Below are positions 8,415 through 16,398 of a stretch of 64,000 nt of DNA, piece after piece. The stretch's first letter is position 1. Every line of letters begins with the position of its first letter. This stretch comes from Micromonospora saelicesensis (GTDB lineage: Bacteria > Actinomycetota > Actinomycetes > Mycobacteriales > Micromonosporaceae), in NCBI RefSeq assembly GCF_900091575.1, contig NZ_FMCR01000005.1, positions 434,001-498,000 on the forward strand, in the 5' to 3' direction. A model generated the notes under the pieces. The model was not told the DNA's origin, searched no databases, and was given only the letters and a program-made list of their open reading frames with translations. Made by a program: the position numbers and the translations under genes.

Positions 8415-9074
8415 ATGATTGCGATGATCTCGTGGCGTGATGGGCCGTGGTGGGTGGTGGTCGGTCCGGCCGCCGGGGTGGCGCTGGGCGCCGTCGACTC
8501 GATCGTCAACCATGTGCCGGTGCTGCTGGGCGAGGTCGGCACCGCGCGTGCTGAGCGGGGCGGCTGGTCACAGGCCGCGGAGTTCGCCAGCCTCATCCTC
8601 GACGCCGGATGGGCCTGGGCGGCGATGGCCGTGCTGGTGGGCTGGCTGGTGAGTCAGAGCGTACGACTGGCGGCGGGGATGCTGCGCGGCGCCGTGGCGG
8701 GCGGCTGCACGCTGATCTCCGCCACCATCGCCTACTACGGCGTGGACGTGATTTTCGACGGCGACACCTGGTGGGGTGGGGCGACCCAATACTGGCTGAT
8801 CGCTAGCGTGTGTCTCGGCCCTCTGCTCGGGGCTGCCGGGGCGTTGATCCAACGTTCTGGTCCGGTCGGAACGCTCGCTGTCCTACTTGTTCCCGCCGGT
8901 GCGGCGCTGCAGATGGTGCTGCTGCCCCCGCCGCCGGAGAGCGCGATGGCCTGGCCGGTGCGGTTGAGCGTCTGGGCGGCGGCCGCGGGCGCCGCCGTGC
9001 TGATCGCTCGTCGGACAGTCCGACCCAGAGGGCACTCGTTGAAGATCTCGCGGTGGGATGGCGAGCTGCGCTAG
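8415..9074 (+). CDS. Polytopic membrane protein (DUF6518-like)
   Basis: A 219-residue protein with about six hydrophobic segments, for example VVVGPAAGVALGAVDSIVNH, AWAAMAVLVGWLV, GAVAGGCTLISATIAYY and VGTLAVLLVPAGAALQMVLL, and a basic tail. The acidic pair in YYGVDVIFDGD is typical of the DUF6518 group of actinomycete membrane proteins, of unknown role. An ATG at 8415 is used; another at 8424 is possible. It stands alone, with no operon partner. Confidence 0.65.
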   Translation: MIAMISWRDGPWWVVVGPAAGVALGAVDSIVNHVPVLLGEVGTARAERGGWSQAAEFASLILDAGWAWAAMAVLVGWLVSQSVRLAAGMLRGAVAGGCTLISATIAYYGVDVIFDGDTWWGGATQYWLIASVCLGPLLGAAGALIQRSGPVGTLAVLLVPAGAALQMVLLPPPPESAMAWPVRLSVWAAAAGAAVLIARRTVRPRGHSLKISRWDGELR

Positions 9075-9257
9075 GGGTCGGCACGCAGGCGTTTGATTCG
9101 GGAGTGGTCGTGCTGGCCTACGCTCCGGCCGGGGAGAAGCTCGCCGGGTGGGGTCAGGAGCCCGGGGTCCCGAGCGGTGAAGGGTGAGAGCGCGGCGGCG
9201 CCGCACCCTCGTCCACCACAGACGCGACATCAACTGAGCACCATGAAGGGGATCGCC

Positions 9258-9602
9258 GTGAACAACGATGTCACCGAGTACATCAACAAGACGCAGCCGT
9301 GGCAGATCGACGTGTGCGAAAAACTGCGTGCCATGATCGGCGAAACTGTTCCAGGTGTCGAGGAGCGGCTTCAGTACGGCAAGCCGCACTACTTGAAGAA
9401 CGGCCATTACGCTGCCGTCATCGCGGTAGCCAAGTCCAAGGTGTCGTTCATGGTCTTCAACGCGACGGACATCCCCGAGGTCAAGGGGTTCCTGCGGTCG
9501 ATGGGAAACGGTGAACGCAAGACTGTCGACATCACGGAAGGGCAGGACGTCGACTATGGCCAACTCGCCAGTTTCCTGAGCAAGACCACGGCGGCCCTGT
9601 AG
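9258..9602 (+). CDS. DUF1801 (YdhG-like) small protein
   Basis: A 114-residue protein. LRAMIGETVPGVEERLQYGKPHY is the DUF1801 core, with the conserved P-G-x-x-E and the W/YGxPxY turn, and the later strands AVIAVAKSKVSFMVF. GTG at 9258 (MNNDVTEYIN) is preferred to the in-frame ATG at 9243 because AAGGGG lies 6 nt before it. DUF1801 proteins are small alpha/beta proteins without an established activity. The gene converges on the GH44 gene across a double hairpin. Confidence 0.8.
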   Translation: MNNDVTEYINKTQPWQIDVCEKLRAMIGETVPGVEERLQYGKPHYLKNGHYAAVIAVAKSKVSFMVFNATDIPEVKGFLRSMGNGERKTVDITEGQDVDYGQLASFLSKTTAAL

Positions 9603-9655
9603 GCGCAGCCCGCCCGACGTGGCCACGGGTCTGGCCCGAAGGGCGGTCGAGAGTG

Positions 9656-9717
9656 GAGGGGGCGGGGTGCCGCTGCGCCCCGGCCCCCTCCGGCCTACTC
9701 CGTCGGTACGGAGTAGG
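9656..9717. terminator. Tandem terminator hairpins between convergent genes
   Basis: First hairpin: GGAGGGG (from 9656) pairs with CCCCTCC (to 9691), with further G:C pairs inside. Second: CCTACTCCG (9694-9702) pairs perfectly with CGGAGTAGG (9709-9717) around a 6-nt loop. Together they separate the DUF1801 gene from the convergent GH44 gene. Confidence 0.75.
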
Positions 9718-9728
9718 GATCTCTCAGG

Positions 9729-11999
9729 TCACCCGCAGCGTTGACCGTTGAGGTTGAAGGTGGTTGGCGCCGGATTGGTGCCGCTCCACGTGCCGTTGAA
9801 GCCGGTGCTGGTGGACGCACCGGGGGCGAGTTTGCCGTTCCAACTCATGCTGTCCGCGGTGACGCTCGTTCCGTTCTGTTTCCAGGTGGCCGACCAGCCC
9901 TGGCCGACCTTCTGGCCAGTGGTGGGGAAGTCGAAGGCGAGTTTCCAGCCGTCGATCGCGGTGGTGCCGGTGTTCTTGACCGTCACGGTCGCGGTGAAAC
10001 CGCCCGGCCAACTGTTCGCCGTGTAGCCGACCGTGCAGCCGAGGGTCGGGGCGGTGGGCGCGGTCCGTACGGTCAGGCCGGGGGAGGCCGCCGAGACGTT
10101 GCCCGCCGCGTCGCGGGCGGTCACCACGAAGGTGTACGGGGTGTCCGGCGTCAGCCCGGTCACGGTGTACGTGGTGCCGGTGGCGCTGCCCACCTTCACG
10201 GTGCCGGTGGTGTCGACCCGGTGCACGTCGTACCCGGTGACGCCGGTGTCGTCGGTGGACGGCGTCCAGGCCAGCGCGACGCTGTCACCGGTGATCGTGC
10301 CGGCGGTCGGCTTGCCCGGGGCGGTCGGCGCCTGGGTGTCGCCGGGCGTGGTGTCGCGCGGCAGCACCAGGTGGGTGATCGAGTTGGCCGGGAAGGTGGC
10401 CGTGAGGCCGCCGGCGGTCACCTGCTGGTCAGCCTCCCGGACGACGCCGGCGAGGTCCGCCCCGCTGTAACGGTAGACCTCAGCGGTGCTCGCGGAGGCG
10501 CCGGTGAGGGCGATCGGGCTGGTCAGGTCGTCGCCGGTCTTGTTGATGACGACCAGTGTGAGCGCCTTGTCGGCGCTCCGCTCGGCGGCGTACACGGCCA
10601 GCTTGCCCTGGTCGGCGCTTGTCGCCTGGACGGAGGTTTCGCCGAACGCGCCGCCCTTGCCGTCGTAGTTGCGGTAGACGCGGAAGGCGTTGGCCACCGG
10701 CTGGTCGGCCTCGGGTGCGGTCCAGAGGGTGGCCAGGTCGAGTCCTTCGCGGCCGAAGATGCCGAGTACGTCGGCCTGGGCGAGCGCGCCGTTGAGCGAC
10801 CCGTGGCCGCCCCAGTTGTACTCGGTCATCGCGATCTTCGTGCCCGGGTAGTGCTGGTCGACCAGCTCGCGTAGGCGCGGGATGTACCGGACCGGACTGT
10901 TGATCCAGCTCTCGTCCACGTAGGTCGGGTCCCAGAGTTGGCGGGTCGAGCGCAGTCGCAGCGCCTGGGTGTTGGCGTCGCCGGCCGCCTCGCCCAATAC
11001 GCCGGACTGCTGCGGGTAGAGGTGGACGTCGAAGTAGTCGAGGATGCGTGTGCCGTGCTGCTGCTCGTACTCGCGCATCCGGTCCAGGTACCACGGTCCG
11101 AGGTCCTGGCCGCCGTGCGCGGCCTTGTCCGGCGGGTTCGACCAGCAGCCGGTGCGCGAGCAGGTGTCCTGGTCGAGGCCCGAATAGAGGATCGAGTTCA
11201 GGCCCCAGCCGACGGGACCGAGCGTCTTCGCGCCGGGGTCGGCAGCCTTGATCGCGGCGGCGTACTCGTAGGTGCGGTCGCGTAGCTCGTCGTAGCCCAG
11301 CCCGGTCGGGCGGACGTCGCGGTGGGTGGAGTGCCACAGGTCCGGCTCGTTGTCCAGGTTGTAGAACTGGACCCCGCCGTCGGCCGCGGCACCGAACTGC
11401 CCTTTGAGGTGGTTGACGAAGTCGGTGGCGTACTCCGCACCGACGGCGACGCTGGTGTCCTCCGGATCGTTGCCGGTGACCGGTGACCCGTCCGGCTTTA
11501 TGCCGTTGCCGCAGTCCGGTGCCCAGGTGTCGGTGGACTGCTGCGGGCCGTACTTGGCGACGCTGAAGCCACACGCCCGCGACCGGTCCTTGGCGATCCA
11601 GCCGAGCATCGGCATTGTCATGACAGTGGCGGCACCCGTGGCCTTGTTCTGCTGCACGAACCGGTCGCTCTCCGAGCCTTCTGGGAGGTCGTCCGGACTC
11701 GGGTTGTCGTTGGGGATGTTCTCGAAGTACCAGTCCGACGCACGGTTGGTGGTGTCGGCGCGGAAGTTGTAGCGGGTGGTGGCGTTGCCGCCGTAGCGGT
11801 GCACCGGCAGCCGCAGGTCGCGGGCGAGAGCCTCGTCGGCGAAGTTCATGCCGTAGACGTACGGGCTGATCTGGTGCCGGGTGGCGGTGGTGTCCACGGC
11901 CAGGGCCGGACCCGCCGCGGCCAGGGCGGGCTCTGGCAGGGCCAGACCGCCGAGGGCCGTGGCGAGCACGACCGGAAGTAGAGCTGTGGTGGGACGCAC
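9729..11999 (-). CDS. Secreted GH44 endoglucanase/xyloglucanase with Fn3 and CBM2
   Basis: A 756-residue extracellular enzyme. Residues 1-27 are a Sec signal peptide ending near ALAAA. The catalytic part (about 30-550) shows GH44 hallmarks: ISPYVYGMNFADE and LPVHRYGGNATTRYNF near the start, NLDNEPDLWH with the acid/base Glu at about 217, and MTEYNWGGHG with the nucleophile Glu at about 390. A fibronectin type III module (about 560-645) links to a C-terminal cellulose-binding CBM2 (about 652-756: NSWPGGFTATVTVKN, then W-x-L-x-F-D-F and the closing Cys). GH44 enzymes cut beta-1,4-glucan or xyloglucan. GTG at 11999 is chosen for the signal peptide and an AAAGGA site. A CebR-type operator lies 31 bp upstream. 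Confidence 0.93.
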   Translation of the reverse strand: MRPTTALLPVVLATALGGLALPEPALAAAGPALAVDTTATRHQISPYVYGMNFADEALARDLRLPVHRYGGNATTRYNFRADTTNRASDWYFENIPNDNPSPDDLPEGSESDRFVQQNKATGAATVMTMPMLGWIAKDRSRACGFSVAKYGPQQSTDTWAPDCGNGIKPDGSPVTGNDPEDTSVAVGAEYATDFVNHLKGQFGAAADGGVQFYNLDNEPDLWHSTHRDVRPTGLGYDELRDRTYEYAAAIKAADPGAKTLGPVGWGLNSILYSGLDQDTCSRTGCWSNPPDKAAHGGQDLGPWYLDRMREYEQQHGTRILDYFDVHLYPQQSGVLGEAAGDANTQALRLRSTRQLWDPTYVDESWINSPVRYIPRLRELVDQHYPGTKIAMTEYNWGGHGSLNGALAQADVLGIFGREGLDLATLWTAPEADQPVANAFRVYRNYDGKGGAFGETSVQATSADQGKLAVYAAERSADKALTLVVINKTGDDLTSPIALTGASASTAEVYRYSGADLAGVVREADQQVTAGGLTATFPANSITHLVLPRDTTPGDTQAPTAPGKPTAGTITGDSVALAWTPSTDDTGVTGYDVHRVDTTGTVKVGSATGTTYTVTGLTPDTPYTFVVTARDAAGNVSAASPGLTVRTAPTAPTLGCTVGYTANSWPGGFTATVTVKNTGTTAIDGWKLAFDFPTTGQKVGQGWSATWKQNGTSVTADSMSWNGKLAPGASTSTGFNGTWSGTNPAPTTFNLNGQRCG

Positions 12000-12029
12000 G
12001 AGCAATCCTTTCGCAGAGGAGCTCGACGA

Positions 12030-12043
12030 TGGGAGCGCTTCCA
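12030..12043. promoter_or_regulatory. CebR-type cellobiose operator
   Basis: TGGGAGCGCTTCCA matches the streptomycete CebR box TGGGAGCGCTCCCA at 13 of 14 positions and lies just upstream of the GH44 start codon. CebR is a LacI-family repressor released by cellobiose, so the cellulase is probably induced by cellulose breakdown products. The regulator gene itself is not in this window. Confidence 0.75.
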
Positions 12044-12354
12044 CAGCGTTACGCTTTCCTGGCTCGGAGTCAACGTCGGAAGGGTCAGGCCGGCCCCCCG
12101 CATCGGCCGTGCCCAGCTCGGGGGCAGTCGGGGAGCACGTCCACTGCCGGCCGACCGACGTCAACGTCATCACATACAATGACGTCCATCAATGGTCGTA
12201 GCTGGTGCGGCGGTGCCGGAATAGCTCGGATCGCCGCAGCGTGGGGGCAACCGCGCCGCAGCGGTGCGAGCGGGAGTACCTCAGCGTCGCACGGCCGGAA
12301 AGTTCCTGCTGGCCCGGCCCCTGTGCTGGGAGCCAGCCGTCTTGGAGGATGACA

Positions 12355-13128
12355 ATGCGCAGCTTTCTCGCGGTGTTCAGCGCCGCCCTGATCCTCGGCG
12401 CCGCAGTCGGCGGCGTTCCGGCCGGCGCGTCGGGGGCCTCCCCGCCCTCATGCCCCCGCGGCCTGCTCTTCTGCGAGGACTTCGAGCGACTGCCTCCCGG
12501 AGGGCCCAGCACGTTGAACTGGGGCGTCGACACCCGCCACGGCACGCTCACCGTCGAGCGTGCCCGTCGTGGCAACCAGGTGCTGCACATCCACACCGTC
12601 GACAACGGACGCGCATTCCTGCGCGTCGACGACTTCGCCGCGCCGGGCAACCGCTTCTACGGTCGGATGCGTCTGCGCGTCGACGCCTTCCCCACGGCCC
12701 CGGACTGGGCGCACTTCACGCTGGTGGAAGCGACCGGCACCGGCAGCGCGGAGGTCGTCCGTCCGGTCGGTGGGCAGTACGCGCCCACGGTCCCCGGAAC
12801 CTTCTGGGGGGTCGGCGCCGACGGCGGTCCGACCGGCGACTGGACCAACTGGCGGGAGTCCGCGCCGGTCGCTGAGGACACCTGGCAGTGCTTCGAATGG
12901 AAGATCGACGCGGCGGACAACCGCGTCGCGGTGTGGATCGATGGCGTGGCGAACCCGGAGCTGACAGCCTCCACGAGTGACCACGGTGGCAACGATGTTC
13001 CCTTCGTCCTGCCGACGGTCGACACGGTGAAGATCGGCTGGCAGCTCTATCAGGGCGGCACGACACCGGGCGAGTTTGACCTCTGGATTGACGACATTGC
13101 CCTTTCCAGCAAGCGGCTCGGCTGCTGA
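12355..13128 (+). CDS. Secreted polysaccharide-lyase/Cip1-like beta-sandwich protein
   Basis: A 257-residue protein starting at the ATG at 12355 behind a GGAGG site 7 nt away. Residues 1-27 are a clear Sec signal (MRSFLAVFSAALILGAAVGG, cleaved near GASGA). The mature part opens with LFCEDFERLPPG, continues with strands such as RFYGRMRLRVDAFP and HFTLVEATGTG, and closes with LWIDDIALSS, the jelly-roll pattern seen in Cip1 and in family 20-type polysaccharide lyase folds. It is divergent from the GH44 cellulase, so a role in cell-wall polysaccharide use is likely. Whether it is an enzyme or a binding protein cannot be told. Confidence 0.6.
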   Translation: MRSFLAVFSAALILGAAVGGVPAGASGASPPSCPRGLLFCEDFERLPPGGPSTLNWGVDTRHGTLTVERARRGNQVLHIHTVDNGRAFLRVDDFAAPGNRFYGRMRLRVDAFPTAPDWAHFTLVEATGTGSAEVVRPVGGQYAPTVPGTFWGVGADGGPTGDWTNWRESAPVAEDTWQCFEWKIDAADNRVAVWIDGVANPELTASTSDHGGNDVPFVLPTVDTVKIGWQLYQGGTTPGEFDLWIDDIALSSKRLGC

Positions 13129-13397
13129 TCTGGAGCCCGGGTGGCTCGGGAGTTCTCGACACATGTGGTCGTGATGTCAGTCCCGAGGGTTGCCCTGCCG
13201 GGGTGCGGCTTGCTGCCGCACCCCGGCGGCGGCCCAGCCTCCATGGCGATCATCGACATCTCTCGCTACGATCCGACATCGACGGATTACTGAGCGTTGA
13301 TGTGTGCTGCCCCCAAGCCCTGGACGCTGGCAATCCGACGCCGCCACAAACGTGGTGCCGGCCTGAGGATCACGCCGTCTCGACGAAGGGAATCCGG

Positions 13398-14627
13398 ATG
13401 ACCGGGAGCGCGCAGACCACCGAGAGCCGAAGTGTTCCGCCCGCGCGGCCGTACCCGTTCAGTGTGCCCGACCGCCTCGTCGTCGACCCGACCTACAGCG
13501 AGCTGCGTGAGAACGAGCCGATGACCCGGGTGAAGCTCCCCTACGGCGAGGAAGCGTGGCTCGCCACCCGGTACGAAGACGTCCGTACAGTCCTCGGCGA
13601 CGTGCGGTTCGGCCGCGCCCCGGCCGTCCAGCGCGACGAGCCCCGACTCACCCCGCGCCAGCAGTACAGCGGCATGCTGACCCTGGACCCGCCCGATCAC
13701 ACCCGGCTGCGCCGGCTGGTGGCGAAGGCGTTCACGGCACGTCGGGTAGAGGCGCTGCGACCCCGAACCCAGGAGATCGCCGACGTACTGGTCGACAACA
13801 TGGTCCGGCTCGGTCCTCCGGCCGACCTGGTGGAGCACGTCGCCACGCCGCTGCCGATCCAGGTGATCTGCGAGCTGCTCGGGGTCCCGTACGCCGACCG
13901 CGACCGCTTCCACATCTGGTCCGAGGCGATCGTCTCGACCACCTCCCTGCCGATGGAAACGATCCAGGAGTACCTGAACAGTCTCTGGGGCTACATCGGT
14001 GGTCTGGTCGCCGAGCGCCGCCGGGAGCCGGGAATCGACGACCTGCTCGGGGCGTTGGTCCGGGCCCGCGACGAGAACCAGGATCGGCTCAGCGAGACCG
14101 AGCTGGTGGAGCTGGCCGGAGGGCTGCTCGCGGCCGGCCACGAGACCACGGTGACCCAGATCCCCAACTTCGTCTACGTCCTGCTGCACAATCCGGACCA
14201 GCTCGCTCGGCTACGGGCCGACCCGTCGCTGGTGCCGGCCGCGGTCGAGGAACTGCTGCGGTACGTGCCGCTCGGCGTCGGCTCATCCTTCGCTCGGTAC
14301 GCCAAGGAGGACGTCGAGGTCGGAGGCGTGCTGGTCCGGGCAGGTGAACCAGTCCTCGGCTCACTGTCGTCGGCGAATCGGGACGGTGCCGTCTTCGCCG
14401 ACCCGGACCGGCTGGATCTCCAGCGCGAGCAGAACCCGCACCTGGGCTTTGGGCACGGCGTCCACCACTGCGTCGGTGCGCAGCTGGCCCGCATGGAGTT
14501 GCAGGTCGCCGTCTCCACCCTCGTGACACGCCTGCCCGGATTGCGGCTCGCCGTACCGGAAGCCGAGCTGGAGTGGAAGCGGGGCATGTTGGTGCGGGGC
14601 CTGCTCGGCATGCCGGTGGCCTGGTGA
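13398..14627 (+). CDS. Cytochrome P450 (CYP107-like)
   Basis: A 409-residue soluble bacterial P450. The heme loop FGHGVHHCVG places the axial Cys at 358; the I-helix oxygen-activation motif is AGHETT; the K-helix ExxR is EELLRY, and MLTLDPPDHTRLRRLV is the usual C-helix heme-propionate region. ATG at 13398 has AAGGGA about 8 nt upstream. Its stop overlaps the start of a 3Fe-4S ferredoxin gene by GTGA, so the two form an electron-transfer pair. No biosynthetic cluster surrounds it, so it is probably a stand-alone hydroxylase; substrate unknown. Confidence 0.93.
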   Translation: MTGSAQTTESRSVPPARPYPFSVPDRLVVDPTYSELRENEPMTRVKLPYGEEAWLATRYEDVRTVLGDVRFGRAPAVQRDEPRLTPRQQYSGMLTLDPPDHTRLRRLVAKAFTARRVEALRPRTQEIADVLVDNMVRLGPPADLVEHVATPLPIQVICELLGVPYADRDRFHIWSEAIVSTTSLPMETIQEYLNSLWGYIGGLVAERRREPGIDDLLGALVRARDENQDRLSETELVELAGGLLAAGHETTVTQIPNFVYVLLHNPDQLARLRADPSLVPAAVEELLRYVPLGVGSSFARYAKEDVEVGGVLVRAGEPVLGSLSSANRDGAVFADPDRLDLQREQNPHLGFGHGVHHCVGAQLARMELQVAVSTLVTRLPGLRLAVPEAELEWKRGMLVRGLLGMPVAW

Positions 14628-14851
14628 GTACCGCCTGGCGGATCGGGGTGGACTCGAGCCGGTGCATCGGCACGAGCATCTGCGCCGGTACCGCGCCCGA
14701 GCACTTCCGCCTGGTCGACGGCCTGTCCGCGCCGCTGGCCGACGTGGTCGCCCCGGCCGACGTCATCCTCGACGCCGCCGACTCGTGCCCGGTGGAGGCG
14801 ATCACGGTCCACGACACCACCGACGACCGCCTGATCGCGCCGCAGGAGTGA
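14624..14851 (+). CDS. [3Fe-4S] ferredoxin partnering the P450
   Basis: A 75-residue acidic ferredoxin. The cluster ligands are Cys14, Cys20 and Cys54 in CIGTSIC and DSCPVEAI. The spacing Cys-x5-Cys replaces the second Cys of a 4Fe cluster, which is diagnostic of the 3Fe-4S ferredoxins that feed actinomycete P450s. The GTG start overlaps the P450 stop, so translation is coupled. A ferredoxin reductase is not adjacent. Confidence 0.92.
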   Translation: MSTAWRIGVDSSRCIGTSICAGTAPEHFRLVDGLSAPLADVVAPADVILDAADSCPVEAITVHDTTDDRLIAPQE

Positions 14852-14934
14852 CGCGGAATATCCATTGCCATCCGATTGGCACAGCGCCTACCTTGAATGA
14901 GCAAGGCCGTTCCGACCAACCCAAGGAGTTCCCC

Positions 14935-15066
14935 GTGTTGCAGTACGCCTACGCCGAAACCACGCGGTTCATGCCGCGCGGCGGTGTCGTGCTGCCCTCG
15001 ATTGGGCGAGCCCACGATCTGTGCGCGAGTGAGCAGAACTGGAAGCCGGGGTGGCGGCGCGAATAG
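14935..15066 (+). CDS. Small protein of 43 residues in front of the tRNA array
   Basis: A GTG at 14935 follows a near-ideal AAGGAG site 6 nt away, and the frame runs 43 codons (starts MLQYAYAETTRFMPRGG, ends KPGWRRE). A terminator hairpin follows at 15084. I recognise no family. The strong ribosome site, the well-formed terminator and the absence of any competing gene argue that it is translated. It may be a leader or a small functional protein; the position just ahead of the tRNA array is notable. Confidence 0.5.
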   Translation: MLQYAYAETTRFMPRGGVVLPSIGRAHDLCASEQNWKPGWRRE

Positions 15067-15083
15067 CGCCAGCGCAAGCTGCG

Positions 15084-15116
15084 AAGCCGCCCACCCCGAC
15101 CGGGATAGGGCGGCTT
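15084..15116 (+). terminator. Rho-independent terminator before the tRNA array
   Basis: AAGCCGCCC (15084-15092) pairs perfectly with GGGCGGCTT (15108-15116), followed by TCTCGTT. It ends the small-protein transcript and insulates it from tRNA-Trp. Confidence 0.8.
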
Positions 15117-15139
15117 TCTCGTTACTGGAACAACTTCAT

Positions 15140-15212
15140 AGGGGCGTAGCTCAACTGGTAGAGCACCGGTCTCCAAAACCGAAGGTTGCAGGTTCGAGTC
15201 CTGCCGCCCCTG
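15140..15212 (+). tRNA. tRNA-Trp(CCA)
   Basis: Acceptor AGGGGCG/CGCCCCT pairs fully, discriminator G, canonical T-loop, loop CTCCAAA with anticodon CCA. No encoded 3' CCA. It looks like a normal housekeeping gene and is followed by a small hairpin (CCGGC-TTCG-GCCGG, 15222-15235), setting it apart from the packed genes after 15315. Confidence 0.92.
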
Positions 15213-15314
15213 CTTCTCGTCCCGGCTTCGGCCGGCGGCGTTGCAGATTCTCAACTCCACAGTGAATGGCATGAGCAATACCCCGGCCGCGTGGACCAGT
15301 CGGGGGCACTACGT

Positions 15315-15390
15315 CCGGGACGAGGGAGACGGCTGACCCGCTCGCTTTGGGAGCGAGAGACACGGGGTTCGACACCCCGGTCCCGGACCA
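15315..15390 (+). tRNA. tRNA-Pro(TGG), 3' CCA encoded
   Basis: Acceptor CCGGGAC/GTCCCGG, T-arm CGGGG-TTCGACA-CCCCG, anticodon arm CTCGC-TTTGGGA-GCGAG (anticodon TGG), discriminator A and encoded CCA. First of the tightly packed array genes; one base separates it from the next. Confidence 0.85.
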
Positions 15391-15391
15391 T

Positions 15392-15464
15392 GGGGTTGTA
15401 GCTCAGTGGGGAGAGCGCCGGTTCGGCAGACCGGAGGTCGAGGGTTCGAATCCCTTCTTCTCCA
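15392..15464 (+). tRNA. tRNA-Ala(GGC), atypical
   Basis: Anticodon arm CCGGT-TCGGCAG-ACCGG puts anticodon GGC after C33 instead of the near-universal U33. The acceptor keeps the G3:U70 alanine identity pair but has two U:U mismatches (positions 5 and 6). Discriminator A, no CCA. Possibly functional, possibly decaying. Confidence 0.6.
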
Positions 15465-15473
15465 AAAATTCAG

Positions 15474-15534
15474 GCCCTCCCGCCGTAACCGGTAGCGCAC
15501 GGGAGTGAAACTCCGTTCGAGCCGGGGGAGGGCA
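15474..15534 (+). tRNA. Truncated tRNA-like gene, Phe(GAA)-like
   Basis: GCCCTCC and GGAGGGC form a perfect acceptor only 61 nt apart. A D-loop AACCGGTA and a T-loop TTCGAGC are present, but the 3' half of the anticodon arm and the variable loop merge with the T-stem. GTGAAAC could be the anticodon loop (GAA). Probably non-functional. A hairpin in the spacer (15538-15560) may be a further tRNA relic. Confidence 0.4.
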
Positions 15535-15562
15535 GGCTGGCGGCGATTCCCGCCGGCTCCAT

Positions 15563-15636
15563 GGGCCGTTGGAGCAAGCTGGCAGCTCACCTGGTTCTCA
15601 GCCAGGAGGTTACGGGTTCGAGCCCCGTACGGCCTA
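15563..15636 (+). tRNA. tRNA-Glu(CTC)
   Basis: Acceptor GGGCCGT/ACGGCCT (G:U at 1:72), anticodon arm CCTGG-TTCTCAG-CCAGG with anticodon CTC, T-arm ACGGG-TTCGAGC-CCCGT, discriminator A. No CCA. Confidence 0.82.
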
Positions 15637-15652
15637 CGCAGGAAAATGCCAT

Positions 15653-15725
15653 GCGGTCGTGGTGAACTTGGCGGACACGTCGGTCTTCCAAACCGAAGAA
15701 GCGGGGTCGGTGCCCGCCGACCGCT
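15653..15725 (+). tRNA. tRNA-Gly(TCC), altered T-loop
   Basis: Perfect acceptor GCGGTCG/CGACCGC, discriminator T as expected for Gly, anticodon loop CTTCCAA (TCC). The T-loop reads GTCGGTG instead of TTCRANN, which would weaken the D-T loop contact. Confidence 0.7.
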
Positions 15726-15728
15726 CAA

Positions 15729-15803
15729 GCCGACGTAGCTCAACGGCAGAGCATCCGGCTCATGACCGGAAGGCCCCCGGATCGACACCGGGCGTCGGCA
15801 CCA
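15729..15803 (+). tRNA. tRNA-Met(CAT), 3' CCA encoded
   Basis: Acceptor GCCGACG/CGTCGGC, anticodon arm TCCGG-CTCATGA-CCGGA, T-loop ATCGACA, discriminator A, CCA encoded. A CAT anticodon could also be the Ile2 form read after lysidine modification. Confidence 0.82.
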
Positions 15804-15804
15804 C

Positions 15805-15885
15805 GCGCTCGTGGTGGAACTCAGGTAGACACACCGGCTCAGACCCGTGTGCCGAGGGCGTGGGGGGCGACTCCCCCCGACTCCA
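15805..15885 (+). tRNA. tRNA-Leu(CAG)-like, degenerate
   Basis: Long D-region typical of Leu (GTGGAACTCAGGTAGACAC), anticodon loop CTCAGAC (CAG), long variable arm GCC-GAG-GGC, discriminator A. The acceptor GCGCTCG/CGACTCC has two mismatches, and the anticodon stem and T-loop (GGCGACT) are irregular. Function doubtful. Confidence 0.55.
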
Positions 15886-15910
15886 CTCACCGGCTGCGAG
15901 CCGGTCCCAT

Positions 15911-15986
15911 GCTGGCGTAGCTCAGCGGCTTGAGCACCTCGTTGTCAGCGAGGCGGTCGCGGGTTCGAGTCCCGTCGTCAGCGCCA
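15911..15986 (+). tRNA. tRNA-Asp(GTC), 3' CCA encoded
   Basis: Acceptor GCTGGCG/CGTCAGC with one G:U, anticodon arm CCTCG-TTGTCAG-CGAGG (GTC), T-loop TTCGAGT, discriminator G as expected for Asp, CCA encoded. Confidence 0.88.
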
Positions 15987-15987
15987 T

Positions 15988-16078
<91 letters not shown>

Positions 16079-16155
16079 GTCGTCGTGGCCAAGCTGGTTA
16101 AGGCACTGCGCTGATAACGCAGAGATCGTGGGTTCAACTCCCTCCGACGACACCA
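16079..16155 (+). tRNA. tRNA-Ile(GAT), 3' CCA encoded
   Basis: Acceptor GTCGTCG/CGACGAC, anticodon arm CTGCG-CTGATAA-CGCAG (GAT), T-loop TTCAACT with one T-stem mismatch, discriminator A, CCA encoded. One base from the Ser gene. Confidence 0.87.
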
Positions 16156-16156
16156 T

Positions 16157-16229
16157 GCCCCCGTGGCTCAGCGGACAGAGCACCAGATTACGGATCTGGG
16201 GGTCGCGCGTTCGAATCGCGCCGGGGGCA
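16157..16229 (+). tRNA. tRNA-Arg(ACG)
   Basis: Acceptor GCCCCCG/CGGGGGC, anticodon arm CCAGA-TTACGGA-TCTGG (ACG), T-arm GCGCG-TTCGAAT-CGCGC, discriminator A, no CCA. A regular cloverleaf. Confidence 0.88.
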
Positions 16230-16234
16230 CGCAT

Positions 16235-16321
16235 CGGGATGTGGCGCAGTTTGGCAGCGCGCCCGCCTCGACGACGGAAAGATCGCTAGGCCTTGGGGGT
16301 TCGAATCCCGCCCCCGCTCCC
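16235..16321 (+). tRNA. Degenerate tRNA-like gene, identity uncertain
   Basis: A Pro/Met-like 5' half (CGGGATG, D-arm GCGC-AGTTTGGCA-GCGC) and a T-loop TTCGAAT are clear. The anticodon arm pairs poorly around CTCGACG (reading CGA if real), an enlarged variable region can form GCCT...AGGC, and four extra bases (CCCG) follow the T-loop. The acceptor 3' strand would run into the first base of the next tRNA. Confidence 0.4.
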
Positions 16322-16393
16322 GCCCCGGTAGCTCAGCGGGAGAGCATCGGCTCGACAAGCCGAAGGCCGCTGGTTCGACACCAGCTCGGGGCA
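16322..16393 (+). tRNA. tRNA-Val(GAC) with C33
   Basis: Acceptor GCCCCGG/TCGGGGC, T-arm GCTGG-TTCGACA-CCAGC, discriminator A. The anticodon arm TCGGC-TCGACAA-GCCGA reads GAC but has C, not U, at position 33. Confidence 0.75.
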
Positions 16394-16398
16394 CGCAC

